Shown: piece after piece, positions 42,388-50,510 of the stretch | Numbering within the stretch: position 1 is the first letter of the stretch | Layout: the number at the start of each line of letters is the position of its first letter | From: CAYILR01 sp964364175 | GTDB lineage: Bacteria; Bdellovibrionota; UBA1018 | Assembly: GCA_964364175.1 (NCBI GenBank) | Contig: CAYILR010000002.1 | Coordinates: 62,001 to 126,000 of the forward strand | DNA: 64,000 nucleotides | Direction of reading: 5' to 3' | The notes under the pieces: generated by a model | The model's input: the letters and a program-made list of their open reading frames with translations, nothing else | Databases searched by the model: none | What the model was told of the DNA's origin: nothing | Position numbers and translations under genes: made by a program

Positions 42388-43863
42388 CTAAAACAAGGCA
42401 TCCAAAGTCAAATCGGAATGCACAAATTTCCCATAGTACATGTTTTTAGCCACACCTCGCGTGGTGATCATTGTCAAGAAAACCTGCTTTCGAGTTCTAT
42501 GTTTCTTCCGAAAAATTTCGATTTTTCTCTCTAATTCCGTGGCATACGCCTTGTCGATAACGAATTCACTTTCGCAATGCTTAATCTCACATAACGTAAT
42601 CACTCCATCACTTCGATCAAAAAGCAAATCAACTTGCGCGCCATGCTCCTTCGCTTTCTTTGGCGGCATGAATCGCCAAGATCCCGTTTCACAGTCAATT
42701 GTCTCGATTCCCAGTGCAGCACGGATACTCTCCGCATGTTTGAGGCAAATTCCCTCAAAAGAATACCCTGCCCAAGCTCTCCAAGCAGGGCTCCCACGCT
42801 TTTGCTCCCAATACCGCGAAGATGATCCGGTAAAAATCCCTTTCGGTGCACCAGCAATCCATTTAGAGTGAAAATAACAATATTCATCTATGGCACGATA
42901 GAAAACCTCCTTCCGCTTATTACCGTACGGTATGAGAGCTGTGATGAATCCTGCCTCCTCAAGCTCATGAATGCGCTGGTTGAATCTGCCCCCCGAAGGA
43001 AGGTCCAATTTTTCAATGAGTTCCGTCCGGCTCATTCCGCTTCGTTGTCTGGAAATTTCCCGAAAGATGCCCAAGTGAACCTCTGAATGCGTGAAAAGCG
43101 AAGGGAAAAGACGCTCAAACTCATCACGAAGGGTCCCGTTTTTAGAGAAGCAGGCCCGGTTGATGATCTGAGCTGCAGACTTGCCCTTTTCAGCTTCTTT
43201 GAGATAAAAAGGAACACCCCCAAAAGCCATGTAAAGCTCAACAATCTGGGCGCGTTCGAGTGAGATTCCTCGGCCCCGGAGAAAAATTTCTGTTTCGAAT
43301 AAAGTAAAAGGCTGAAGGTGCATCCTTTGCGTAATTCTGTTGTGGAGCCCCCCTTTTGCATGAATGAGATGCTCCAGCATCCACGAGGCGGCAGACCCGC
43401 AAAGAACCACTTTCAGATTAGACAGCTTGCTCCACTCAGTGTTCCAATAATGATCCAGAGCCTGTAATAACCCGGACTTTGGCGTTGAAAGCCAGGGCAG
43501 CTCATCTAAAAACAGCACAAACTTTTGATTTTTTCTGAGCTTTTTCATTTCCGCAGTGAAAAGCTGAAACGCTGCATTCCAGGTACGCATGGGCTGAATC
43601 GGCACGCCCCCAAAAAAGATCTCTTGAAAAGACTGGCTAAAGATCGCTAACTGCTCCTCCATCGAACCGTCTTTGAGGCCAGTCACTTCCATGTACCCAC
43701 CCTTCTCTTGAAGGATACTCCTGATCAGGTAAGTTTTTCCTATGCGCCTGCGCCCATAAATCGCGATGAGCTCCGCCTCCTCGGATGACCATGCCTTTCG
43801 AAGGCGTTCCGATTCGGCTTTTCTCCCTGCCAAGGGCATTTCTTTGCGTGCGGATATCAGCAT
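42388..43863 (-). CDS. AAA ATPase with winged-helix and PD-(D/E)XK nuclease-like domains (ATPase_2/DUF234 type)
   Basis: The protein has 491 residues. Walker A is GRRRIGKTYL (about 37-46) and Walker B is FVLFLDELPWL. A winged-helix part lies around 270-330 (SGMSRTELIEKLDLPSGGRF). The C-terminal domain has the nuclease-like signature GAQVDLLFDRSDGVITLCEIKH (D then ExK spacing). This is the layout of the archaeal-type ATPase_2 family with a DUF234-like tail, a widespread family of unknown role often found as a stand-alone mobile gene. It is not a sugar gene and looks like an insertion. Four GATTTGGCC half-sites lie directly upstream. Confidence 0.82.
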   Translation of the reverse strand: MLISARKEMPLAGRKAESERLRKAWSSEEAELIAIYGRRRIGKTYLIRSILQEKGGYMEVTGLKDGSMEEQLAIFSQSFQEIFFGGVPIQPMRTWNAAFQLFTAEMKKLRKNQKFVLFLDELPWLSTPKSGLLQALDHYWNTEWSKLSNLKVVLCGSAASWMLEHLIHAKGGLHNRITQRMHLQPFTLFETEIFLRGRGISLERAQIVELYMAFGGVPFYLKEAEKGKSAAQIINRACFSKNGTLRDEFERLFPSLFTHSEVHLGIFREISRQRSGMSRTELIEKLDLPSGGRFNQRIHELEEAGFITALIPYGNKRKEVFYRAIDEYCYFHSKWIAGAPKGIFTGSSSRYWEQKRGSPAWRAWAGYSFEGICLKHAESIRAALGIETIDCETGSWRFMPPKKAKEHGAQVDLLFDRSDGVITLCEIKHCESEFVIDKAYATELERKIEIFRKKHRTRKQVFLTMITTRGVAKNMYYGKFVHSDLTLDALF

Positions 43864-43879
43864 TTATTTATGATTACTT

Positions 43880-43973
43880 GATTTGGCCGAAAATAGATAC
43901 ATTAAAAGTGGCCAAATCAGTAATTTAATGTGGTCGATTTGGCCGAAAATAAAAATCTATAACCGGCCAAATC
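43880..43973. repeat. Two GATTTGGCC inverted-repeat units upstream of the ATPase gene
   Basis: Two identical 16-base boxes GATTTGGCCGAAAATA (43880-43895 and 43936-43951) are each followed by an inverted half-site GGCCAAATC (43910-43918 and 43965-43973), giving a period of about 55 bases. They begin 16 bases before the ATPase start codon, so they sit where its promoter and operators must be. A binding site for the ATPase protein's own winged helix is the simplest guess. The stretch between the ATPase start and the luxC-like stop holds nothing else visible. Confidence 0.75.
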
Positions 43974-43994
43974 TATCGAAAGACGCCCCAACCC

Positions 43995-45224
43995 TCAACT
44001 CAGCGTCGCCCACCGAACCATCCGATCCATGACTTTCATGCTGTCCCAGTAGGCGTCAAAGTTGTGCATTGAACCGATTTCGCAGAGGCGGGAGACGCCT
44101 AAGAGGGCGGCGGATTCGGTGAAGCGGCGTTTTTTCTCAGCGTCGAGAATTGCGACTCCGATGGTTTGAATTTTCGGGGTGACCCACGGAAGTGCTTCGT
44201 CGAGGGATTTTACGGCTTTCACAAAAACTGATCGGTATTGCAAACCCTCGGGCAGGTCGGGTTTTTGATCAATCAAGATGGTGTACTGCAGATCAGCTGG
44301 GGCTTTGAGGTCTTTGTCCTGGGACAATCCGTAATCTGTGCGTGCGCGAAGAATAGCTGCTGAGTTGGCTTCTTCGATTTGTGTGAACGGACGAGTGTCT
44401 GCCATTCGCTTGAGTTCGACTTGTAGCAGATCGCAGAGGGGTTGCACTTCTTGGAATGAACCTTCCACAAAAACTACATGAGGAGACGAGCAGGCTTGTT
44501 GATCGAAGGCTGCGAGATCGCGTGCGAGGGCTCGTACCAAAGTCGGGAGTTTGTCCTGGTTTTTGATTGCGTCGCGGTCCATCACGCAGAAGGAATACTT
44601 GGGTCCAAAAACCACATCCGTTGCGTGATCCATTCGAGGCAATGCGGTGACTGCAGCTACGGCATCTGCGCCCCCCCAAACGACTCGCAAATCCGAGACG
44701 GTGGAGAGTTGCTTGTTGAGTTCCAAGCGATCACTCGGGAACGTTACCCATGCGGTGGATTTCACGATGGGGTGTTGTTCGAAATCTTGGAAGATTTTGA
44801 GTAGAACGGAAAAAACTCCCACCGATCCGCTCGAGACTCGAATCAAATTAGCGTTCTTGCACATGGCCGATAGCGCCCATGAGAAAAATCCTAGGGTCGG
44901 AACGTTGCCAGCAATCCAATGCGTGGCAAGACCCGCAGGCGCTGCTCGCACTTGAAATCCTGACAAAGGCAGAAACTGATCGAGCGCCAAGGCTTGATTG
45001 CCGAGTTGATTTTCCAATAATCGCTGTAGATTTTTTTTCGTCAGCCAGCTGGCCAAAAATGCGATTCCTGGAACCGTGGCGTAGTCACGCGAGATTAATT
45101 TTTTGCCGAGTTGATCCAAAAATTCGATGATCTCGGCTTCCGGCATCGTGCGCAGTGATTCTTGCGAAACTCGCAGACGTTTAGCGATTTCAGTAATTTC
45201 GGAAGGAGATTGAATTTTGATCAT
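43995..45224 (-). CDS. LuxC-like acyl-CoA/acyl-protein reductase
   Basis: The protein has 409 residues, a little shorter than LuxC of luminous bacteria (about 480). The family is recognised from HWIAGNVPTLGFFSWALSA, IRVSSGSVGVFSVLL, VVWGGADAV and FDQQACSSPHVVFVEG, whose cysteine is the acyl-thioester nucleophile of the ALDH-like fold. LuxC reduces an acyl group delivered by LuxE to an aldehyde with NADPH. No luciferase genes (luxAB) are present. Its ATG overlaps the stop of the LuxE-like gene, so the pair is co-translated. In this cluster the aldehyde or its derivative may be attached to glycan. Confidence 0.85.
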   Translation of the reverse strand: MIKIQSPSEITEIAKRLRVSQESLRTMPEAEIIEFLDQLGKKLISRDYATVPGIAFLASWLTKKNLQRLLENQLGNQALALDQFLPLSGFQVRAAPAGLATHWIAGNVPTLGFFSWALSAMCKNANLIRVSSGSVGVFSVLLKIFQDFEQHPIVKSTAWVTFPSDRLELNKQLSTVSDLRVVWGGADAVAAVTALPRMDHATDVVFGPKYSFCVMDRDAIKNQDKLPTLVRALARDLAAFDQQACSSPHVVFVEGSFQEVQPLCDLLQVELKRMADTRPFTQIEEANSAAILRARTDYGLSQDKDLKAPADLQYTILIDQKPDLPEGLQYRSVFVKAVKSLDEALPWVTPKIQTIGVAILDAEKKRRFTESAALLGVSRLCEIGSMHNFDAYWDSMKVMDRMVRWATLS

Positions 45225-46375
45225 CCGATCACCCTCGACGCAGCTTGCACATCACCACATCCACGCAACTCAGACGCTTCCACGCGCGAACGAAACTGAA
45301 AATACGTGCCCTTCTGCCCGCACTTGCAGTTATCCTCGCCGATCAAAGTTCCCACATCATCCGTCAAAATCGCATGCCCCGGATAACTCGTGGGTAGAAT
45401 ACTCACGACCTCGATCAACCCCACCTGCCCGGGCTTCACGGGTTTTAAAGTGGTAAAATCCCGAATCACAACCTCCGCAAATCCGGGCGCATGCTTGTAA
45501 CCTTGCGAGCAATCCAGAAAAATCACACCAACTTGTTCGGCCATTCCATAGAAATTTCGCACTTGAGTTGCAGGCATTCCAAAAACATCCGAGGCAGCTT
45601 GGGCAAAAACTGAATTGTTGACACTCATTTCGATGAGTTTTTTCCAACCCCCACCGTGTAGAAGCAATCCCTGGCGTGATGAAAAGGAAACTCCCAATTT
45701 CTTGAGCGGCAGAATCACATCCATCCACGCGCTGAACGTCATGCCCGCGATCAGGTACTCCTGATCCCCGACTTCTTTGAAAAAAGCCCGAATCGCTTCG
45801 ACATCCAACTCAGGCGTCGCAGTAGCAGACGCGGCCTTCATCGCGTAAACCATCTTGGAAGCAAACGGCGCCAATCCACGAATCACAGCATCACGCGCAG
45901 TGATCGAGTCCTGACTCTGCATCCGCGCAGAGGAATCCAAAACCAAAAAAGGGCGACGCTTGGAGCCGATCACGGAAATCAAAGAACCCGCCAGAGCTTT
46001 GGTCTGACGAAACAAAGTGGGTTTATCTAAAAAGATTTTGCTGGGTTGAGAAGTGGACGTCCCACTCGACTGCAGTACACGCGTCACTTGATCTTTGGGT
46101 ACCAGGCAAAGCTCGTGTCCCTTGAACGCCGATACATGAAAATAAGGAATGTCGGCATAATCATGGATGCGAGACGAATCCGTAAACCCGGATTTTTTCA
46201 AAAACCCGGCATACGCAGGCAAGACCGCTTGGTTCCTGCGAACGTGCTTTTCAAAAAGCGGCAGGAGTTTTTCCTTCTTGCCCCCAGACGAAGCCGACAC
46301 CAACGCCTCCATGCCCGCCAGCACTTGGTCGATCTCAGTCTGGAGTTCTTGTTGAAGCAAATCCGTTTTCTCCAC
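45221..46375 (-). CDS. LuxE-like acyl-protein synthetase/acyltransferase
   Basis: The protein has 384 residues starting with GTG 46375, which has an AGG about 7 bases upstream. The AMP-binding-type segment VLQSSGTSTSQPSKIF matches the S-S-G-T-T-G block of LuxE. FYGMAEQVGVIFLDC is the adenylate-forming Y-G-M-x-E block, and VSILPTSYPGHAILTDDVG the later conserved region, with DNCKCGQKG cysteines near the end as in many LuxE relatives. LuxE activates a fatty acid with ATP and passes the acyl group to LuxC. It is coupled to the LuxC-like gene by a 4-base overlap. Confidence 0.85.
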   Translation of the reverse strand: MEKTDLLQQELQTEIDQVLAGMEALVSASSGGKKEKLLPLFEKHVRRNQAVLPAYAGFLKKSGFTDSSRIHDYADIPYFHVSAFKGHELCLVPKDQVTRVLQSSGTSTSQPSKIFLDKPTLFRQTKALAGSLISVIGSKRRPFLVLDSSARMQSQDSITARDAVIRGLAPFASKMVYAMKAASATATPELDVEAIRAFFKEVGDQEYLIAGMTFSAWMDVILPLKKLGVSFSSRQGLLLHGGGWKKLIEMSVNNSVFAQAASDVFGMPATQVRNFYGMAEQVGVIFLDCSQGYKHAPGFAEVVIRDFTTLKPVKPGQVGLIEVVSILPTSYPGHAILTDDVGTLIGEDNCKCGQKGTYFQFRSRVEASELRGCGDVQAASRVIG

Positions 46376-46452
46376 AGCAAGCCTGACCGTACAACAGATA
46401 AATTCGTCTAATCAAGCGTTACTCCAGCTATTTTTGAATCATCACCAATCTA

Positions 46453-47421
46453 CTACTGCATCTGATCCAGCCACAGAAGAGCGCCAGGAGTTTCCTTCCA
46501 AGCTCTCAGGGCCTCATCCACGTAAATCACCGCTTCTTCTCTGCTGCCCAGGGAGTACGAATCCGGCCTCCACGGAGGAAGCTTGGACTTGCCTAGAAGA
46601 TATTTTGGGACATGCACATTTCCTTGCACCGCTACTACAATTTGCTTCACTGCTTTTTTTGATTCCGAGCCCTGTTTTTTAAAAAGAAAAAGCGCCTTGT
46701 TAAACGCATGGAACGCACCAAAATCGTTTTTGTAGCGCCTGAGAATTTTCTCGACTTCATCCAGTTCGTTTTTGATGAGCAAGCAATTCACCAGCACATC
46801 TCGAAGTCCCTGATTGTCCTTGGGATTGAGTCGCAGGCAATCCTGATAATGAGTGATGGCTTCCTTCTCACGACCCAGCTCCCACAAAAAATCAGCGAGG
46901 CTTGCTTTGGCCCTCATGTAGGGGCGGCTTTCGGTCATACCCCAAAAATGTCCCTCATTTTCTTTGAAAAATTCCTCGCCCAGGTCTTTCTCTCCCGCCT
47001 CGACGGCGCGCTCAAAGCAAGAAAGCGCCTCCTCGGGTGTGCGCGAATCTTCACCGAGCATGATCCAAGCATCCGGTAGATGCGGATAAAGTTTCAAAGC
47101 CTGCTGGATGATTTTACGGCGTTGGCTCGACCGATCTTCCTCAAACGCATCATCCATGAGGATCTGAGCTCGATCTCGATCCGACAGATCTTCGCGATCC
47201 TGGAACTCGGCGTTGATGTCGTCCATTTTCCGACCCATCAAGCTTTGCAAATACTGGTTGGCCTCCTCCATCGATAGATTTTTTGATTCAATCACCTTGC
47301 CGATATTTCCCAGCATCTGCTCCATTCCCCGACGAATTTTCGCTGGATTTACGGGAACAGAGGTTTGAGCCATCAGCTCATTAACGGGGCAGGAATCATT
47401 GCGTCCCTGTTTCGTACTCAT
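46453..47421 (-). CDS. TPR-like protein with a SEC-C-like N terminus
   Basis: The protein has 322 residues. The N terminus GRNDSCPVNEL looks like a broken SEC-C zinc motif (normally GRNDPCPCGSG). The rest is alpha-helical with TPR-type pairs: LKLYPHLPDAWIMLGEDSRT, ALSCFERAVEAGEKDLGEEF, AITHYQDCLRLNPKDNQGLR. No enzymatic motif is visible. It may be a protein-binding adaptor. It overlaps the upstream helical-protein gene by 4 bases, and both sit between the LuxE-like gene and the acyl-AMP ligase. Confidence 0.6.
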   Translation of the reverse strand: MSTKQGRNDSCPVNELMAQTSVPVNPAKIRRGMEQMLGNIGKVIESKNLSMEEANQYLQSLMGRKMDDINAEFQDREDLSDRDRAQILMDDAFEEDRSSQRRKIIQQALKLYPHLPDAWIMLGEDSRTPEEALSCFERAVEAGEKDLGEEFFKENEGHFWGMTESRPYMRAKASLADFLWELGREKEAITHYQDCLRLNPKDNQGLRDVLVNCLLIKNELDEVEKILRRYKNDFGAFHAFNKALFLFKKQGSESKKAVKQIVVAVQGNVHVPKYLLGKSKLPPWRPDSYSLGSREEAVIYVDEALRAWKETPGALLWLDQMQ

Positions 47422-47807
47422 GCATGAATCTCCTCGGCTTCATTTTCGGTTGGGTCAACGGTTTTTGTTCTGAGTAAATACTGTGCATGAAGTCGAGCCA
47501 GATTCAGGCCACGTGATGCGCATTGCTTCAAACTCAGAGTATTTTTGTAAGAAAGATAGGTATCGGTAGTTTTCAATAAAGCTTCGGCCTTTGAAAAGGT
47601 AGTCTGAGTATCTTTTTCCATCTCAGCGACGAGGATGCGATTGCAATGCACTTCCTCTGCGGCTTGAGCTTGATCGAGATTGCTGATGATCGAGGACAAA
47701 CTTGCCATGAGCTGCATGACGTCCTCATAGGTCAAGGCGGTGAGCCGATTCAAAATCAGCTCTTGTTTCTCGATCACAGCGGCTCGGAGTTTCAACGGAT
47801 CTGCCAT
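47418..47807 (-). CDS. Hypothetical helical protein
   Basis: The protein has 129 residues and is almost entirely alpha-helical by composition, with heptad-like stretches (LSSIISNLDQAQAAEEVHC, SKAEALLKTTDTYLSYKNTL) that could form a coiled coil or helical bundle. I do not recognise the family. It overlaps the TPR-like gene by 4 bases (ATGA), so the two proteins are probably made together and may bind each other. It is preceded by a 195-base gap with tandem inverted repeats. Confidence 0.6.
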   Translation of the reverse strand: MADPLKLRAAVIEKQELILNRLTALTYEDVMQLMASLSSIISNLDQAQAAEEVHCNRILVAEMEKDTQTTFSKAEALLKTTDTYLSYKNTLSLKQCASRGLNLARLHAQYLLRTKTVDPTENEAEEIHA

Positions 47808-47890
47808 AGTTTATGGGAAATACTGCGTTTCTTTGAAATTGACCAGGGGGTACCCAGAAAAAATCGGCCGTTCTTTAATCTGTGAGCACG

Positions 47891-47979
47891 GATTTGGAAG
47901 GTTTTCTACCAAATCGAAGGTCACAGACCCTTTGCAACCCCTCAAATGGAAGGATTCCTTCCAAATCACAGGCCACAGA
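47891..47979. repeat. Two-copy 37-base repeat with palindromic cores
   Basis: Unit 1 (47891-47927) and unit 2 (47943-47979) are 52 bases apart and agree at 28 of 37 positions by my count. Each has an inverted core: GATTTGG-N11-CCAAATC in unit 1 and TGGAAGG-N3-CCTTCCA in unit 2. Both end with CACAGA. They lie upstream of the helical-protein gene start (47807) and after the stop of the acyl-AMP ligase, so they may be operators or a terminator-like structure. No T-run follows. The rest of this 195-base gap shows nothing else. Confidence 0.6.
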
Positions 47980-48002
47980 TTTTCTTACCTTCCGAAAATT
48001 TA

Positions 48003-49481
48003 TCAAAAATCTGTAACTTGTTTTCTAAGTTCACCCTTGAGTACTTTGCCCGAACCTGTTTTCGGCAAAGCCTCCAGGATCTGCACCTTTTTGGGCTGCA
48101 GATAGGGCGGCAAGGCCTTCTTCAAGTATTCCAAAAACTGCTCCATCACAAATCCTTCTTGCACACAAACGAACGCGGCCACGGCCTCACCCAAAAGCTC
48201 ATCCGGCATCGCGACAACGGCACATTCCTTCACAGTCTCGAATTTGCGCATCGCCGTCTCAACATCCAACGCACTCGCCCGATTGCCTGCGCACTTGAGG
48301 ATATCGCTTTTTCGGCCCTGAAGGAACAGATACCCATCTTCGTCGAGCCGGCCCAAATCACCGGTGTGCAGCCATCCGTCCGAGAAAACCTGCGTGGTTC
48401 GGGCTTCGTCTCGGTAATAACCTTGAGAAATATTGGCTCCTTGTGCGGTGACTTCTCCATAACCGCTTGGAGCGTCATCATCGGGCAAAATGCGAATTTT
48501 TACACCCGGAATAGCCTTCCCCGCCGAACCCAGTTTGTTCTTCAATTCCTCGGGAGGCAAAATCGTCAGCCGAGCCGTCGCCTCCGTTTGGCCATACATC
48601 ACATAAATCAGCGCTCCCGGAAAAACCGGTTCCAACTCCAGAATATCCGCCTGCGCGAGTTTCCCACCCGCCTGCAGCAAGTACCGCAAAGGAATCGGAG
48701 GTTTCTTCTTTAAACTCGAATTTTTGAGAAGAATCTGAAACGTCGAAGGCACACCCGCAAAACCCGTGCAAGGCACCTTGACCATTTCCTCGAGAACACG
48801 ATCGGCGAACATAAATTGATTGTTGATCACGATGCACGCACCTGCTTTGAGGTGTGTGTGCAAAATCGAAGCACCGAAAGAATAGCAGAACGGCAGCACA
48901 TTCATCACGACGTCGCTCGGGAGAATCGGCGCCGCCTGCAAAATTGCCTGCGTGTTGGCCAAGAGGTTTCCGTGACTGATCACCACACCCTTGGGATCGC
49001 CGGTCGATCCTGACGTAAACAGAATCAATGCTGGATCAGTGTCCAGTACGTCTGCAGCAGGCTCCGTTGATGTTTTGGAATTCGACTGAACAAAAAGTGC
49101 TTCCAACCTCTGAACCGGAACACCCAACGACTCCAAAGCCTGAGCATTCCGTCCCGCCACCAAATCCGAAACTAAAAATAGCTTCGGCTCCGCCAGCTTC
49201 ACCACCGCCCGAATTTTTTCCGCCGAAGAATCCGCCGGCAAAGGCACGCAAACTAACCCCGAACGCATGAGCGCCAGGTAGCTCACCACCCAGGCAAACG
49301 AATTTTCACCCTGCAGACAAACAAGACTACCCGGCTGAATTCCTTGCTTTTGAAAATATGAAGAAAGACTCTCAACCCGCTGAATCAGCTCCGCACGCGA
49401 AATCACCTGATCTTTAATTCGAAGCGCGGGAGAGTTCCCCGGAATCGAATCTTCGCTGAGAATAGTTTCTGCGAAGTTCAT
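48003..49481 (-). CDS. Acyl-CoA/acyl-ACP ligase of the AMP-binding (ANL) family
   Basis: The protein has 492 residues from ATG 49481. Signatures are LFTSGSTGDPKGVV (phosphate-binding loop), MYGQTEATARL (A5), DGWLHTGDLGRLDEDGY (A7), GRKSDILKCAGNR (A8) and PKTGSGKVLKGEL with the catalytic lysine (A10). The start is ambiguous: GAGGGAAGGA precedes an out-of-frame ATG at 49499 that opens a 6-codon frame whose TGA overlaps ATG 49481. Translation may therefore restart there. An in-frame TTG at 49514 overlaps the upstream gene by 4 bases. It probably loads an acyl group onto CoA or the ACP encoded 3 kb upstream. Confidence 0.87.
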   Translation of the reverse strand: MNFAETILSEDSIPGNSPALRIKDQVISRAELIQRVESLSSYFQKQGIQPGSLVCLQGENSFAWVVSYLALMRSGLVCVPLPADSSAEKIRAVVKLAEPKLFLVSDLVAGRNAQALESLGVPVQRLEALFVQSNSKTSTEPAADVLDTDPALILFTSGSTGDPKGVVISHGNLLANTQAILQAAPILPSDVVMNVLPFCYSFGASILHTHLKAGACIVINNQFMFADRVLEEMVKVPCTGFAGVPSTFQILLKNSSLKKKPPIPLRYLLQAGGKLAQADILELEPVFPGALIYVMYGQTEATARLTILPPEELKNKLGSAGKAIPGVKIRILPDDDAPSGYGEVTAQGANISQGYYRDEARTTQVFSDGWLHTGDLGRLDEDGYLFLQGRKSDILKCAGNRASALDVETAMRKFETVKECAVVAMPDELLGEAVAAFVCVQEGFVMEQFLEYLKKALPPYLQPKKVQILEALPKTGSGKVLKGELRKQVTDF

Positions 49482-49510
49482 TCGCTGAGTCCGTCCATTT
49501 TCCTTCCCTC

Positions 49511-49834
49511 TCAACCCGCAGTTTTTAACTTCAAAACATCTTTTTTCTTGAAGCGAAAGTCTTTGCCATTGGGTTTGGTGAACTTGATTTTCTTTTCTTT
49601 CACTTTTCTGCGCATCGTGGATTCAGAGATCCCCAAAAGCTGACAGGCTTCCGCCAAGGTAATTGTGTCTCCACTCAAAAACAATTTAGAAGAATCGGTA
49701 ATATCCAACCCGATGACATTGGATGATTTATCCAGGCGAACAATCATTCCGTCCTTAAAAAAACTGCGGGCCTCTATTTCATCCTTAAAATCGATCGAAA
49801 TATAATCGACGTCGGGTCGGTGATAAACTTTCAC
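49511..49834 (-). CDS. DUF2283-like protein with HTH domain, candidate antitoxin
   Basis: The protein has 107 residues. The N-terminal half (YHRPDVDYISIDFKDEIEAR, VIGLDITDSS) matches the DUF2283 pattern. The C-terminal half is an excisionase/MerR-type helix-turn-helix (TLAEACQLLGISESTMRRKV) with a basic tail, so it should bind DNA. Its start overlaps the stop of the DUF4258-like gene by 4 bases. DUF4258 followed by DUF2283 is a recurrent bacterial gene pair suspected to be a toxin-antitoxin module, with the DUF2283 partner as antitoxin. That function is inference. Confidence 0.72.
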   Translation of the reverse strand: MKVYHRPDVDYISIDFKDEIEARSFFKDGMIVRLDKSSNVIGLDITDSSKLFLSGDTITLAEACQLLGISESTMRRKVKEKKIKFTKPNGKDFRFKKKDVLKLKTAG

Positions 49835-50085
49835 GGGGCACCTCCTTCGTGAGTTGAGAATCTGTGCATCACAGTCAATATTTCATAAACCTGATCCAAT
49901 GCTCGGACTGCAACGACAGCGATTTGATTGTCGGTACGACTGGAAATTAACTTATAATAAATCACTTTGTCTTGAGACTGCTGGATGGTTCCACCAGGAC
50001 TATTCATAACTTCCTCGACATCTTGAGTAGATATTTGCCTTGCCTGCATTCGTTCAACAGCATGTGAAGAGTAGACGAGACGCAC
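49831..50085 (-). CDS. DUF4258-like protein, candidate toxin
   Basis: The protein has 84 residues from GTG 50085; no good ribosome-binding site is visible. The H-A-V-E-R-M-Q-A-R block near the N terminus and VYEILTVMHR near the C terminus are the hallmarks of DUF4258, a small fold related to RelE-like and BrnT-like toxins. It overlaps the DUF2283-HTH gene by 4 bases. A palindrome lies upstream in the 56-base gap, where a promoter and operator would be. Toxic activity is not shown by the sequence. Confidence 0.72.
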   Translation of the reverse strand: MRLVYSSHAVERMQARQISTQDVEEVMNSPGGTIQQSQDKVIYYKLISSRTDNQIAVVAVRALDQVYEILTVMHRFSTHEGGAP

Positions 50086-50122
50086 TTTGTTAGTGTTCGA
50101 TTTTTTTCACAACTTGTCAATA

Positions 50123-50138
50123 ACTATTTTTAAATAGT
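50123..50138. promoter_or_regulatory. Palindrome upstream of the DUF4258/DUF2283 pair
   Basis: ACTATTT-TT-AAATAGT is a perfect 7-base inverted repeat with a 2-base centre. Reading on the minus strand it lies just before a TTGACA hexamer (50119-50114) about 30 bases upstream of the GTG start. It is a likely operator for the HTH-bearing partner or the nearby HTH gene. No convincing -10 at the right spacing was found. Confidence 0.5.
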
Positions 50139-50141
50139 CAT

Positions 50142-50468
50142 TCAATTACCTAGGCGCTCATCCGACGTCCCCGTCAACGCCTCGGACAGCGAATGTCCAA
50201 AGTGATTGCTCAGTTTTTTCAGATGAATCACGGTGTCGGTGGGATATGCCCCGTGCATCCATCCATGGAGAACTGAGGGTGAGCAACCAGCGATCTTGCA
50301 AGCTTCGCGGATCGTTAGGCTCTTTTCACTCAAAAGCTTCTGGAGAAAAATACTCAGCGGCGTTCGGAATTCAAAGCGATGCACCCTGGGTTCTGCGACC
50401 CTCCAAGGAGTTATAAAACTTAAAAGCATTTCGTCTTTGGTTAGAATCCTGAGTTGTGGAGTTTTCAT
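50142..50468 (-). CDS. Small HTH (XRE-like) regulator
   Basis: The protein has 108 residues. The helix-turn-helix is LTIREACKIAGCSPSVLHGWMHG (about 51-73), and a further helical part HLKKLSNHFGHSLSEALTG is typical of Cro/C1-type domains. The N-terminal 45 residues have no assigned fold. It is 56 bases upstream of the DUF4258 gene and may regulate that pair or be part of the same acquired segment. It does not belong to the sugar or acyl pathways by sequence. Confidence 0.65.
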   Translation of the reverse strand: MKTPQLRILTKDEMLLSFITPWRVAEPRVHRFEFRTPLSIFLQKLLSEKSLTIREACKIAGCSPSVLHGWMHGAYPTDTVIHLKKLSNHFGHSLSEALTGTSDERLGN

Positions 50469-50510
50469 TTACGTTACCGAACTTGCTTCTCTCCCAAAAT
50501 CTCCGCTAAC

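Noticed and set aside
43995..46375. Bioluminescence operon
   Set aside because: LuxC- and LuxE-like genes are present, but no luxA, luxB or luxD homologue was found in the window; such reductase pairs occur without luminescence.
43880..47979. CRISPR-like repeats
   Set aside because: Each site has only two repeat units with internal palindromes and no spacer series or cas genes, so these are operator-like repeats.
47946..48713. 255-codon plus-strand frame opposite the acyl-AMP ligase
   Set aside because: The ligase has every ANL core motif on the other strand; the antisense frame has a low-complexity arginine- and glutamine-rich composition and no motif.
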